Shown here: in pieces, positions 34,135-45,914 of the stretch | How the letters are laid out: each line of letters opens with the position of its first letter | Position numbering within the stretch: the stretch's first letter is position 1 | NCBI GenBank assembly: GCA_037178975.1 | Contig: JASJZH010000004.1 | Location: 1,116,001 to 1,180,000 of the forward strand | From: Oscheius tipulae | Taxonomy: Eukaryota > Nematoda > Chromadorea > Rhabditida > Rhabditidae | Length of the DNA stretch: 64,000 nucleotides | Reading direction: 5' to 3' | Made by a program: the position numbers and the translations under genes | The notes under the pieces: generated by a model | What the model was told of the DNA's origin: nothing | The model's database searches: none | The model's input: only the letters and a program-made list of their open reading frames with translations

Positions 34135-37100
34135 ATGGCCATATTTCATCCGGATCTGGACAGCTGGAATGTCGTGCTGTATATTCTGGAACTGATCACC
34201 AATTTCTGTATTGTGCCTCTCTGTCTCGGAATATGCTATTCTTTGTCGCGAAGACGGTGCATTCATCCCAATTTCAGGTTAGTTTTTTGAATGAGACCTC
34301 TCCTAGTGGCTACCAGACTTTAGTGAGTCTCTGTCTAAGTTCTTACAACATTTCCCCGCCCATCTTTTTCACCTTTTTTTGCTTCATAGATTGCAAAAAG
34401 GGAGCCCATGGATTTTCAATAAGCGTCTAGCTGTTGTGTCACTTGTGAAGAAATAGAAATCTTCACTCAAGCCTCAAACAAATACAGAACCAGAACTCTT
34501 CCTCGTCTCTTTTGTCTTTCAAAGATAATCTAAGTCCACGAATCAAATCTATTACATAGTATCATAGTACAGCCGGCTTTCGATTTCCACTATTTTCTTT
34601 TCTGTTTCACCCTATCTCTATAACTCTCAACTATCCTTTTTTGGTTGCGAGGATAGTCAGAGGCTGTCTTTATGAATCTTGTTCAACTGTGCTCACTAGA
34701 GCAGTGTGTAGTCTCCATAATCTCGATTTCTACTATGTGTGTGCTTCACACTACGTATATAGGCTGAAGCATTTTCGCATAGTACTCTCTTCTAGAGACG
34801 CCGAAACAACAAATCTCGAGATTCTTTTCCGGGAATCATACGGCCTGTGTGGCGCAAGAAAAGTCATTTGTTTCACCCTTTCCTGATAAAGCTCCAACTT
34901 CTCTTCCCGCAATTTCATGTTTTTTCGTGATTTCCTTGTCTTTCTCTCCTCGCCCTCAAATTGTAGTGTTTATCACACGAAAGCCTCCATAAACCAGGCC
35001 AAACTACCGTAATCCCACACACGAAAAAGAGATATAGCCTGGTTTGTAGCTGAGAGAATATTCAAACATGGAATTTGGGTTTCAAAGAAATAGGTATCAG
35101 GGGGAACGAAAGTCGTTTTCGGTATTCGGGATTTCCGCACCAGGTGTACAAAACATATAATTTCGAATTTAGATGAACAAAAATCTGAAAATTGGTGAAC
35201 TGTTGCTTTTTGAAACTGATACTTGAAACCGAGATTGTTGGAAAGCACCTGCTCTAGTACATATGAATAGTTCATATTTAGTGAGGCCGAACTTTTAGAT
35301 GATGGAATGAGGAAAAGTTGGAGGAAAGTTTATAAGCAAGGAAATGATATCTCGACAGAATTGTTGTGTTTCACACTCTGTATATAAGTATGAACTTATG
35401 TCTCACAATACTTTTCTCGGCCTCATAGTGAGACAGTTCCAGCTTGTGGACTCCAAACCGAGTAAAGTAGCATATCAGATGATTTAGTATTGTCTGCAAT
35501 TCAAAATGAGAAAAAAGGCTAGAAGACAAGAACACCAAAAGTTCCAAAGGATTGTGCTAGGAGGAGTTTTCATATGAGCCGAACAAGACTTTTTTTTAAC
35601 GCATTGAATCTACAGAATCCATTGAAAAGCGGTGATCTTCTCTTTATTCTTAAACCTTCCGTACTCAACATACCTAATCTTTGAAACAAAAGTATCCGAC
35701 TATTCTCTTGATTTGTCCTACCCTTGTTTTTTTGCATATGTACCTCTGCTGAAAGCGTATAATTCCTCATCGAACCTTCGGTTCGTCGTACCAAACTGTA
35801 TGCCTCCTATATCAACGAGTCACGAAATATTTGAGGCACTTTTGAACAGCTGGATGACATTCAAGTATGTACTGCTGTTCCAGCCTCTTCAATATCGTTG
35901 CTGAAACCAAAATCTTCTAGTTTTCCAGGTTGCTCTCTGGAAAAGTCCAGTTAGGCAAAGATTTTCAAAAATTTGGTTTTTTGTTCATGATGTCGCTGCG
36001 CCGCCAATTACACCTAACAACCATTTCTCTGTACAATCTGACCATGAAACATTTCTCCTACTACTCTGGGGGTTCTTAGACGTCCCATAATCTAAGAACC
36101 CCCAGAGTAGTAGGAGAAATGTTTTTGGGCATCCTATACGTTTTGGCGCCCTATCAGACATCACAAACCTGGCCGAAATGTTCGCGTTGGTCAATTTTTT
36201 CATTCATTTGGCCAGGGCAGGTTGCTGAACAAAAGCGCGCGCTGTTTACAGGCCTGACCTGGCTGGCAGGTTTGTGTTCCCTGGTCCCATAAATGCAAAC
36301 TATTTTAGGTGTCCCAATACAATGTTTTTTGGTCACAAATGTACAGTTCAACCCCCATATTACGGGAGGTTCTCTCGAGTGAAATGGGCACCTGACAACG
36401 TTTTGCGATCCGGCCCTATTCATCTCACTAAAAACCCTGAAGAATTTATGGAACACCCAAAATAATTTGCCTTTTTGGAACGCCTAAAGCCCCTTAGGCC
36501 GCCTAAGAGCTTCTTCTACCACTTTTCACGGAGCTAAGGGACTATCGAACAATTGCCGTTCTCCCAATAACAGCAAGCTAATTCTATTCCAAGACCGGAG
36601 ACTCTATTGGATCATTTCCTGTCCTCGTTCTCTCCACATACACAACAATATTTTCCCTATCCCCTCCCTACAAGCTCACATCTTTCCTGTTGTTCTCATC
36701 TAGCTAATACAATCGAGGTACTTTTTACTGGTCTCTAATGTTTCACGGGACAGTTATAATGAGGGACTGAGTGGGATTTTATGATAGTGATTCCAGAATT
36801 TTCCTGATTCTCGTGCTGCTGGGCCAGCTGGTGCAGGTCGGTCAGCGGTGCTACGCCGTCATCGCGAGGATGTTCTTTATCGGAAATGCTAATCCTCCTA
36901 CTATGGTCAGTTCTTTGGATTTAGAGACTGAAAATAGGGGAGGGGTGAGGTGAGGTAGTTGGTGCTAAAAATATGGGAGAGAAGGGAATTTTTGGAAGAA
37001 AATGGGGAAGAAGAGGAAAATATAAAATGTTTCACGGTTTGAGTAGATTTCCAAGAAAAGTGAGAACAATGCGCTCAAGGACAGTTTCGTAAATTGCTTA

Positions 37101-39666
37101 AAAATAGCATTTGAAAATAGATATATTACATCGTTCCTATAAAATATCAATGCTTTCTGCGTGCCAGTAATTACATCGAATTTCTTTAGAAAGAAGAAAT
37201 AATTTTTTGCGTCTGTTCAGAAAAAAAGAGAGCTTTTAAAGATCTCCCCTTTTAGCTCCGCACAAACTTATCCCATGCTCATCTTCGTAACAAGCTAAGA
37301 AAATCCATGCCGCGTGCTGCTTAACTTTTTGTTTTATTGCTAGTACAACTACAGTTGAAACAATGCCTGAATCTCGCATAAGAGCTGCCTCAAATATGTC
37401 GTTTCATCCGTTGGAACTTTTGTTTTCACTCCAGAAGGAGCCATCGTAGTGGAGACGAGAGTAGGGTAGACGAGCCGAGCCAGCTTTATTCAGAGGCACA
37501 CTACCCAAAAGATACTCTTGCTTTCCAAAGCGCAAGCAATTACACAAACATACATAGTTGTTATAAATATATCACAAGACAAAAAATGCGCTCGTCCCAA
37601 CAACTTTATGCTTGCCAAAGACAACTTGAACAGCAAAGTCTTTCAGAAATGTTTCAAGCTGTTCGTAAGACCCCGTTGCAGAGCAATAAGGCAATACGTA
37701 CTTGTAAAGATATTTTCGAAGAGCTTATTTACGTGCTAAGAATCACTTTCTTTTGATTAGAGCTATAACAGCACACCTTGGATGAACGGTGGGCTCCGGT
37801 ACACCTATAGCCGTTGCCAAAGTTTGACGTTACGTATTTGCAATTGTGTACTTATTTCCGTATTACAGCTCTTTGTGGTACGAAATTTTGCGTAACTAAA
37901 AGTACGCTATGAAGGTTTATCACTAGCTATAATAGGATCCTAAATCGTAGGGTCGTGTCAGGAGTGAGCATTTTTAGGGGAAGATGGTAACCTTGGCACA
38001 TATTATGAAGATAAGCTAGTTACGCTATGTCGATCTTGTGTTCAAAATGAATATCCTGTTTTGTTTGTTAGTTTGTCATTTCCCGAAAATGTGCCTTGCT
38101 GGCTCACGCCAACATTGGCACTGGCCGGCGGCCATCCCTAGCCGGTACCGCGGTCAAACACGCCGCAAAGTCGTCTGTTTTCTTCAAGAAGTACATTGTA
38201 ACTAGCGCTAAAAGCTGAAGGTTTAACAAATATCATAAACAGTTTCATTCTTATGCTGACTCCTGATGAATAGTTTTCAAAATATCTCTTTTAGTCACTG
38301 AAACTTGGAGATGATTTCCAATGTTACGCTAACCAGGTAGAGTCTTCGGATACTTGACCTCAGTCGGCCTATCCTAGAAAGCAAATCATTTTGCTTCAAA
38401 AACACAAAGATTCCAGCAAATTTTTTCTCACTTCACTGTCGCAGCCGGCCTTCTCTCCGTCGTGGCTGGAGCTGCCCTGGTCGGGGAACGAACTGTGGCC
38501 ACAGTTCGTCCTTCCGATTACGAGAAATCCTGCAAAACCTACTGTCCAATTTTTTGTGCCTTCATCTCTCTGGCCTTCTTCTGTCTAGTACTGGTTCTTC
38601 GTTTTAATCAAGTTTGTGAGTTTCTGAACTTTTAGAAAGAAATAAGGATGGTTCAATTGGACAGAGACAGTACGCGAGCGTTTACCAAGAGAATACAGAT
38701 CATGCCACTCCTGGTAGTCGAGAGGATGCGGTAGAGAAGTCAGTAAGTTTTGACTTCAAGGACGGGTAGCCGATGAGACAGTACGGGTGGAATTATAGTC
38801 GAGACAGTACGGGAGACTCTCAAAATCCACTTTCCAGTCCCAATCGACGCGATCCTCGTCTACCTCTACGTCTTCTTCACTGTGTTCACAGTCATCGGTG
38901 TTTGTCTCATTTACCGCTACAATCGAATACAGTATGGGCGTCGCCATCATGAAAACAAGAAGCTGGGAGAGAGGTATCAATTGGACGAGAATATCAGAGC
39001 AACCCGGATGATTCTGCCCTTTCTGGTAGTCACTCTCATTTCCAAGGTATGGTAGCATTGAGAAAAATGAGAAAAGTGATATGTTTTAGCTGGTGATAGT
39101 GTGTCTGATGTTCTACTCGGTCTTTTTCACAACTACTCCTCTGGGACAGGATACCAGTCATTTGAGTCATGCTTACGATGTGGTAGGTTTTTCAAAAATT
39201 TCTTTTCTTCGACAGCAGCATCAAAACGAGAGCGACAATCACCAGAACTTGAAACAACGAAGATTCCGAAATTCGAAGAAAGTAGTCGTATAGTTTTTGT
39301 TTAAAGAAATGTACATATGTCTGGGATAAGCTTCTTAGACACTTAGTTTATGCTTTATTCTTGAAAAAAAAACATAAATTGTGTAGAATTTTGACTTCAG
39401 ATGAGTATGTTTCAAGAGCTGTCTCTAGACTAGACAGAATAAATTTATGATGCAGTCGATCATCCGAATGTGTTCGAATACGCAGATATGCTGTCTGTTC
39501 GGCCGAAACGACAAATTTTCAGAGCAACTCCTCATTCCGCCTTCTCGGTCTCGTTCTTCTCTCCACCTTCGGGGCCCTGAAATGTACCAAGAGGGAGCGC
39601 TCCAATGTGGTCGACGTCCTCGACACCCAGTTCCACTTTGGACAGCTCTCACAGATGTGGAATTGA
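34135..39666 (+). CDS. sra/srab/sre/srb-superfamily 7TM chemoreceptor
   Basis: Seven exons, phases consistent: 34135-34277, 36797-36905, 38295-38336, 38417-38615, 38838-39046, 39090-39182, 39523-39666; 312 aa. Exon 1 gives TM1 and the IHPNFR loop, exon 2 TM2. Exon 4 has GAALVGERTVATVRPSDYEK, the 'R-x-x-AT...YE' motif that follows TM3 in this superfamily, then TM4. Exon 5 has TM5 and RRHHENKKLGERYQLDENI, the ERYQ-x-x-EN signature. Exons 6 and 7 give TM6-TM7 and a tail ending F-x-x-L-S-Q-M-W-N. The subfamily is not resolved. Introns 1 (2.5 kb) and 2 (1.4 kb) carry piRNA-type motifs. Exon 3 is only 42 nt but keeps phase 0 on both sides and adds a Cys-containing loop. Confidence 0.85.
34645..34665 (+). 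ncRNA. predicted 21U-RNA (piRNA)
   Basis: CTGTTTCA with T at 34603 is followed exactly 42 nt later by T34645 in a TGGT (YRNT) context, inside intron 1 of the receptor gene and in sense with it. Confidence 0.4.
35409..35429 (+). ncRNA. predicted 21U-RNA (piRNA)
   Basis: TGTTTCA at 35367 is followed by TATATAAG and then, 42 nt from the motif, by T35409 in a CAAT (YRNT) context. Intron 1 of the receptor gene, sense strand. Confidence 0.4.
36047..36124. repeat. perfect 34-bp inverted repeat with 10-nt loop
   Basis: Arms 36047-36080 and 36091-36124 are exact reverse complements around a 10-nt loop. The left arm starts in the minus-strand piRNA-type motif at 36045. Perfect pairing implies recent origin or maintenance. 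If transcribed in the host intron it would form a small hairpin of pre-miRNA size, although without the mismatches usual for miRNAs. Confidence 0.85.
36150..36440. repeat. dispersed repeat related to 56770-56900
   Basis: CACAAACCTGGCC near 36167 and GGCAGGTTTGTG near 36267 form imperfect inverted ends. Words such as GGCCAGG, CTGACC and AAACCTGGC recur at 56770-56900 (CCGGCCAGGTTACTGACC, GGCCAGGTTTGCGA). Probably two decayed members of one repeat family. Boundaries are approximate. Confidence 0.35.
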
Positions 39667-40076
39667 TAGATTTTTCTGCATTGTGTAATATAAAACAAGT
39701 AAAATTGCGTAGTTCGAACAGGGTGAAGCCAATGGACTCATCCAGTGCACTTCGGTACGTCAAACATTTGTGTGTTGTCCACAAAGCTATACAAGCTGGT
39801 ATTCTGCTAGAGTTTGTATAGATGACAGGAACTATTTTTGTTTCAAAGTATGCTTATAACTTTGGAGCTACTTCACATGAAAACCACCTGCCGACGGCAG
39901 CTTCGTAGCTTTTTGGTCTTGGCTTAGAATTGATCACAGGCAGCTGCACTGCTTTCCTAATGGCAATTTCCTCAACAGCTGGCTAGTCCACTCGTCTCTT
40001 GACATGAAATGACTTGTCAGCGTTTTTGGTATTAGTGTTGACATGCAATCATTTCCGTCACCACTATACTTGGGCA

Positions 40077-40094
40077 GCTCGAGCCGGCTCGAGC
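40077..40094. repeat. 18-bp perfect palindrome, with a related 16-bp palindrome at 40353-40368
   Basis: GCTCGAGCCGGCTCGAGC is fully self-complementary. TTCGAGCCGGCTCGAA 275 nt downstream shares the central 14 bases. A split version (TTCGAGCCA ... TGGCTCGAA) is near 61835-61856. Possibly decayed ends of an inverted-repeat element or a protein-binding site. Confidence 0.6.
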
Positions 40095-40906
40095 CTTGTT
40101 TTATTATTTTCGTCATTTGCCTTAGTGTTTATCTATCTTTTTCTTTAATCTCTTCTATCTTTTCTTGTTTCTCTGGCGAGTTATGCAATCACTTTTTTGT
40201 AAGGCATACATTTTTTGTCTTCCTATTTTGAAAAATGATCCTTACATATATTCCTAACTGGCAAGTATATAGTCTTGCTTAGAACCCTTTGAAAATTACT
40301 TCTAAACAGAAGACACCCAAAAACATGCGAGAAGAACGACTCGACCGACCCCTTCGAGCCGGCTCGAAATCGGCTCAAGCCGAAAAGTTTCGGCACGTGC
40401 CCAAGTATAGTCACCATACTCCCCATCCAAAAGCGGGCCAACCGTATCCACTTCTTGTTCATTTCACCAGCTCGAGTCTCAAAAATAATGTTATACTCGT
40501 TCCATACGATTCCGTCTTTCCAAAGCCACTTCTCAAGTTCTGTGTTCCAAAGTGTAGTTATAACTTTCTACTTTCTTCACAAGCTGATGCAATGCTCGGT
40601 TTCTGCCTATTTGAAACTATCCTATCGTAAGAACAGAAAACTCTGTGGCTCCCATGCAGCTGGTTCTCCTACAGTGGAAAGAATGTCCACTATAAATAGC
40701 GATGCGATTCAGTTCAGTCATTGAAACGTTGGAGTTTTATCTTTCAAGGTGTGCATAATGCATTTACTTTATACGGTCTCTGGGTTGTTTATTTAACCAC
40801 TCCAAAATGACCTCCTACCTGTCTCCTGCTGACTCCCTTAGCTTGTAAGGTAGGGCTTGATTGCGAGAGAGAGCTTGTTTTCCTCTTGCCGTGTGGGGGC
40901 CTTTAG

Positions 40907-40909
<3 letters not shown>

Positions 40910-40940
<31 letters not shown>

Positions 40941-41020
40941 GAGCGAGGAGGAGGGCGTATCGATCGCTCACAGCCTTTACCTCTCTCTTTCTCTCTTTCT
41001 CTCTCTCTCTCTCTCTTTCA
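40910..41020. repeat. opposed (GA)n and (CT)n simple repeats
   Basis: A (GA)n tract of about 15 units (40910-40938) is followed by a CT-rich tract (about 40978-41019), making a potential stem. A shorter CT tract is at 41311-41330. Confidence 0.8.
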
Positions 41021-42639
41021 GCACAGAGAAACAGCCATGTAGACTGGACGAAATGTCCAGCAGTGTTCCTTTCATATTTTTTTCAATCGTGTTCAAAGGA
41101 ACCCAAATAAGGAGCCTTTTTTAAAACAAAAAAAAGGTCAAAGGGGATCTCTTATAAGCATTGAGAAGTTCGTAATTTTCCAATTTTTCCTTTTATCAGT
41201 GCTGAGAATCCTTGTATCTGCTCCTACAGGCAAACAAAAGAGATGTCATTTTGAAAATCAGTAAAAATGGGACAATCTGAACAGCGGGTTCAAAAAATGT
41301 GAATGTTTACGGTCTCTCTCTCTCTCTCTCGTCCTCTCCGTGTTCTGTTTACTTTGTCGTTTCCAATCTCGCACACATCGAAATTTTGTCAAAAATCACG
41401 GGTCTCTCTGTCCTTGTGACTTTCTATCTCTCTGTCTCTGTTTCTCTGCCCCGATGCAGATCCATGAACCAATTGCTTTTCGTCGCCTCTCTCTCTCTTT
41501 CTCTTTGCTCCCACGGGCCGTCAGCTGGTCGAAAAGGGGGATGTTTTCAGTCATCAAACGGCCGACTCTCTCGTTCTGCAACGCACACGCGCTCTGGTAA
41601 ACTCTCACCCCCATTCTTATCCTTCTCCAGAGTTCTTTGGGATCACTTGCTTTTTTCTCACTGAAAGACTTTGTGAAAGTATTGTGGTATCAGATATAGA
41701 CGCGTATACCATGCACTGGTGAAACAGTGGTAATACATTAGAAATTTCGATTACTGACGATGAAACCGAAAAATTTCTTCCGTATCACAGTAGGACGTTG
41801 GGAACCCCAAGCTCCTGAAAACGTGGCAAAGAGCTCAGGGAAGCTAATACATTCTCGTGAAACATTTTGGTGTTTTTACTATCCCATATCGATTCCTTCT
41901 AGCGAACTATACGTTGTCAACACATTCATATGTTTGCGTACTTTTCCTATCCATATGCTCGGTAACATCGAAATCAAGTCACAAGGCTTTGTGAAAAATT
42001 TGATGTAATTGTTCGTTTGAAACATAAATATAGCTCGAAGATAACACTCCCAAGGTTACTTTGCAGTTAATATACTAACTGAAACAGGAAGTCTTCCTTG
42101 TTCATATTCACAGATCAAAAGGAACCAAACAAACTCTTCTCCATTTTGAACAGAGGCCCTAATCACTGCTGTCTTTGTTGATTGATCATCCGAGAAAGAC
42201 AATAATATTCCTCGGTCAAAAACACGTTCTCTCCCCCGGTATCTATTTTCGTCCCCAAAATGGGTTTTTCCGCCGGGTGATGGCATTTGTTGACATATTC
42301 CCTACTTTTTTCGACTCTCTTCTAGAGAAAGTCTCTCCCGTACCATCACATAGGAGAACCTTTCTCACAAAATTCGAGTTCCCCGTATCACCTTGACCAA
42401 ATCCCATCCAATCACTCAGCTTGTTTTCCATCGCCACCTTTTTTTGGAGAGTCGAGGCGGGAGCGACCATACAAATATACTCGGTCGTAAATATGGACAG
42501 TCATTTCCGGTTGTTTACGAGAGAAGTGAGGGGAGAGAGTCCATTCTGGGCCATTTTGCAGGGTTTTGGGTTATGAAGAAATAAAATTCTCAAGTCTAAC
42601 CAAAAATCAAGGGATCGTCTAGCTAAACTGATATCTTGT

Positions 42640-43450
42640 AGTCTTGAAACATTTATCATAGAACACTTTTCTATGTGAAGTTCTAGCTACCTATTTCTAT
42701 TTGTTAATTTTTGACTTTGTCTATGGTAATTTCAATACTTCGAACGTAAGAGCCTAATGCACCAATTTATTCTATTGAATTTTCGATCCAGCTCAAACAA
42801 AAAGGCGTTCTTCAACCTTTACAGATGTTAGCATCTCAAGAGATAGAGCCGGGAGAACAGCCGGTCGATCCTTTCGTTATGTTTGCCCAGCTAAGCTCAT
42901 ACCTAGTAGCCGTGAAACATTTTCCATAAAACAGTTTTCGACTGTTCATAGTATTTTTGTTTCAACTCTAACAGAAGCTGTCCTTCAATTCACATAGACG
43001 TTGGTTTCCTAGTTTGGCTGCACCAAAATAAAAACTGCAGTTTTTTCCAGAACGGGTAAGTTGATATTAGGTAAAAAAAAAATAGAGCTAAGAGAACAAC
43101 CGCTCGAACCTTTCGCTATGGCTGTCTAACTGTGCTCATATCTTCATTTTTGACTTTGTCTATGATGATTGCAATACTTTGAACGTGCAACAGATGAAAC
43201 ATACTACAACTCATGTTAAATCATGCATCAATTTCCTACTGTATATAGTATTTTTGTTTCAACTCTTATATAAAGACATTCTTCAATGCATACAGACGCT
43301 GGTACTGCCGCAATGGTGCTCATAAATTTGCAGACGTTAGAAAAAGATTACGTTGTTCCACTGTCAAAAGGATAGAGCTGAGAGATCAACCGGTCGATTT
43401 TTTTATGTTTTACACTCAGCTCTTATAGCAGGCTTCTGCCTTTAGTTGCT
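42640..43450. repeat. diverged tandem repeats carrying piRNA-type motifs
   Basis: GATAGAGC(C/T)GGGAGAACA-like words recur at 42841, 43081 and 43371. TTTGACTTTGTCTATG recurs at about 42709 and 43149. GTATTTTTGTTTCAACTCT recurs at about 42951 and 43247. The spacings (240-440 nt) differ, so it is a mosaic of successive duplications. Confidence 0.65.
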
Positions 43451-43959
43451 TCAGCAGACTCACACTTTGTGTTTAGAGTGCGCACCAACTTGTATAACTC
43501 TCTTGGTTGTCTTCGCATATTCAAAAAGTTCAATGTTTCAAGCCTGCTGTTTTGTGTTCTGAGGAAAAGTACTGCTTCTTTCTAAATCTCAAATTATGTT
43601 TCACCTCACCCATATGAGTCTGACTAGCACTGGGTTGTTTATAACTTTTGTTTCCTCTTACGAACTTTGAGAAAAGTGTTGATTTGTCTCCACCTCGAGT
43701 TTTGTTTCACTTGATCCATAAAAAAAACATTCACACCCTTGAAATTACTTTTCTCGAGTTGCAGATTTCTATAATTCAATTATTGAAACCAAAAAGATTC
43801 ATTTCTTTACCCTTCCTTTTGCACGTTCCCTTCTCCCCCACCATTACTGAATAATTCTTCAATTCCACCCACATTCAGGGGCCAGCCATGAAGTACGGAA
43901 TCGTTCAACTTTCCAAGAGACACAATTCATTCTTCTCTTACAATTTTCGATCTTTTTTC

Positions 43960-44680
43960 TCTTGGAGCTTGTAATAAAACGGGGAATCTGTCCACTGAGT
44001 CAGTACCAGGTCATTATATAGCAAAAACAAAAAAGCAAATTGATTTTGGAACGAGGAAGGATGAACTCCCTTTTTCGCGCGGTCGCCTCTCTTTTCACAC
44101 CGAGCAGAGACGTTTTCTTCACTTCCTTACCTTTTTATAGAGATCTTTGAAACAAAAAGGTTTCAGTGATGGTGGGACCTTAAGTGAAGTTTGGCTATGA
44201 GTTGTCCAGCCTATACCTTTTTCAAGTAACGGTCCCGTACACCATAATCTGAATATGCTTCTTCTCGACCTGTAGTGGTCTGAGGACTGAAACAGTAGTT
44301 ACTCTGTTCCACTTGTTCCGTATATTTCGTTTCCAAATTTGAAGATGTCATGTCATACAAAAAAACTCCCGCATCGTTCTTTATTCTCTCAGCTTGTCTA
44401 TATAAAGTTTGTGGTACGAAACAGTTTCCTTGCCAATATCATTTTTCTCATTATTGCTGTTTCACCATCCTTCTACCAAGCTTGCAATAAAAATCTGTTC
44501 CCGGGGTAAGTCAATAAGAAAAAAAACGAAATTGATTTCGGACGAGGAAGGAAGACTTCCTTTGGGCAATTATAGGCGCTGTCGCCTCTATTTTTCCCGG
44601 CGAGCAGAGACGTTTTTCTTCACTTCCTTCTCCTTTTCTAAGAAGTCTTTGGAATAAAACGGTTTCAAAGTTTGAGACTC
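43960..44680. repeat. tandem duplication, unit about 490 bp
   Basis: CTTG(T/C)AATAAAA at 43969 and 44482, then AAATTGATTT(T/C)GGA, ACGAGGAAGGA, GTCGCCTCT and GAGCAGAGACGTTTT in the same order in both copies (about 44035-44120 and 44530-44620). Substitutions and indels show it is not recent. No coding sense. Confidence 0.7.
44499..44519 (+). ncRNA. predicted 21U-RNA (piRNA)
   Basis: CTGTTTCA with T at 44458 is followed 41 nt later by T44499 in a TGTT (YRNT) context. It lies between the two copies of the 490-bp duplication. Confidence 0.35.
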
Positions 44681-45012
44681 CAGAACCACGTTCATTTTGA
44701 TGATTATAGTTTTTGAGTCATAACCAGAAGACAGTAGGAAAGAGTTAGAGTCTATTTGTGTTTGTGATGAAAAATTTGAGTTGTCCTATCAACTCTGTAA
44801 CTTTTTTGTTCCGTCGTCGAAAATGTACTCTTGGGTCTGCGTCGACAAAAAATGTACAAACAAATTTCTTCATTCATAATCACTATCTGCCTCCAAAGTT
44901 CTTTAGCCAGCAGAATTTCCCAACGATACGGGGTTATGCAATTCAATGTCGAGTCACTTCGTTTTTTGCTCTTATCTACTCTGAACTCAATCTTGAAATA
45001 TTCATGTTTCAG

Positions 45013-45248
45013 CGTTCTTCCCTAAGGCTGATTTCGTTTCTCGTTGGCCAGCAGTACCGGCGTCAGCAGCAGCGACAAAGGCAAAGCCCTCCGAGCCAAT
45101 AAAACTTCGGGTTTTTAGGTTCCAACGAGCTCCGTCAGCCGCAGTTCAAGAGCCAACAAGAATTCCGCCTCCTTCTGCCTGGATCAACCGGGGCCAGACT
45201 CTTCCGTGGGTTTTTCTTGAGATCTTTTTGTTTCATTCGATTCTGTAA
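45013..45248 (+). CDS. unexplained open frame
   Basis: After TTTCAG at 45012 a frame stays open for 78 codons to TAA at 45246-45248. It encodes an Ala/Pro/Arg-rich stretch including SEPIKLRVFRFQRAPSAA and TRIPPPSAWINRGQTLPW. There is no ATG and no recognised domain. A donor-like GTGGGT lies at about 45205. It could be an exon, a relic, or chance. Confidence 0.2.
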
Positions 45249-45914
45249 TAGGGGTAGTGGAGGGACAAGAGGTGATAAAATAAGAGAAGAGTTTCTTCTT
45301 CTTGCCGAACAAGACTTTTTGTTTGAAGTTGTTTTTATTTTTATACAGGCCGATTGTCACCGGATCGTTTTCCGTACTTCAGCTTGACTACATGTGGTTG
45401 TTTAAACAAAAAAGTTCTAGCTCTTTGATTTTAAAGAAAACTTCCAAGAACGAATGTTATCGTAACTTTTTCTTCGAAAGCTACGTTTTTCTGCATCTTT
45501 AAAGTTTCAAGCCTACTGCTTTTGAAACAAAACAGGTAATCTAGCTCTAAATGCCCAAGTCTCTCTGTGTGTGTCTGTCTGTCTCTTCGCGTCCGTCTGT
45601 CTCTTTCTTCGAGTCAAATCGAGTCAGTTTGAGAGAAAACGTCTTTGGGAGAACGCTGCTCTTGTCAAGATAGCTCGACTGGAACAGCATCTTGCTATCA
45701 CGAGCCGGGGCATCAGCCAAACTTGTGTACGAAAATAAGCCAGAACCTTTTGAGTCTATAAACCCCTTTTGAAACATTTTCCACGAGAACCCTCCAGAAA
45801 CTGACTGAATCGGCGTGAGATCACAGAGATCTTGTCTCCTCTATTTATTTGCATTTCCAGCTCCCCGTTTTGTTTTCTCTCCCTTGTCCACCCCGTATCC
45901 TCCCGTCTTACAGA

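Larger units (their letters stand above)
34603..39839. promoter_or_regulatory. piRNA-type promoter motifs, block 4 (receptor introns and flank)
   Basis: Plus: 34603, 34869, 35367, 36739, 37029, 37650, 39408, 39839. Minus: 35682, 36045, 37356, 39250. The motif at 34603 is the full octamer CTGTTTCA. All but the last are inside introns of the sra/sre-like receptor gene, so some of the predicted RNAs run with the host and some against it. Confidence 0.55.
39667..45914. other. 6.2-kb region without a recognised gene
   Basis: No multi-exon gene could be assembled. The region contains two palindromes (40077-40094, 40353-40368), opposed GA and CT simple repeats (40910-41020), dense piRNA-type motifs, two tandemly duplicated tracts (42640-43450, 43960-44680) and one unexplained open frame (45013-45248). 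A stretch on the minus strand at 45750-45560 (DAPARDSKMLFQSSYLDK) is open for about 65 codons but has no convincing splice sites. Confidence 0.55.
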
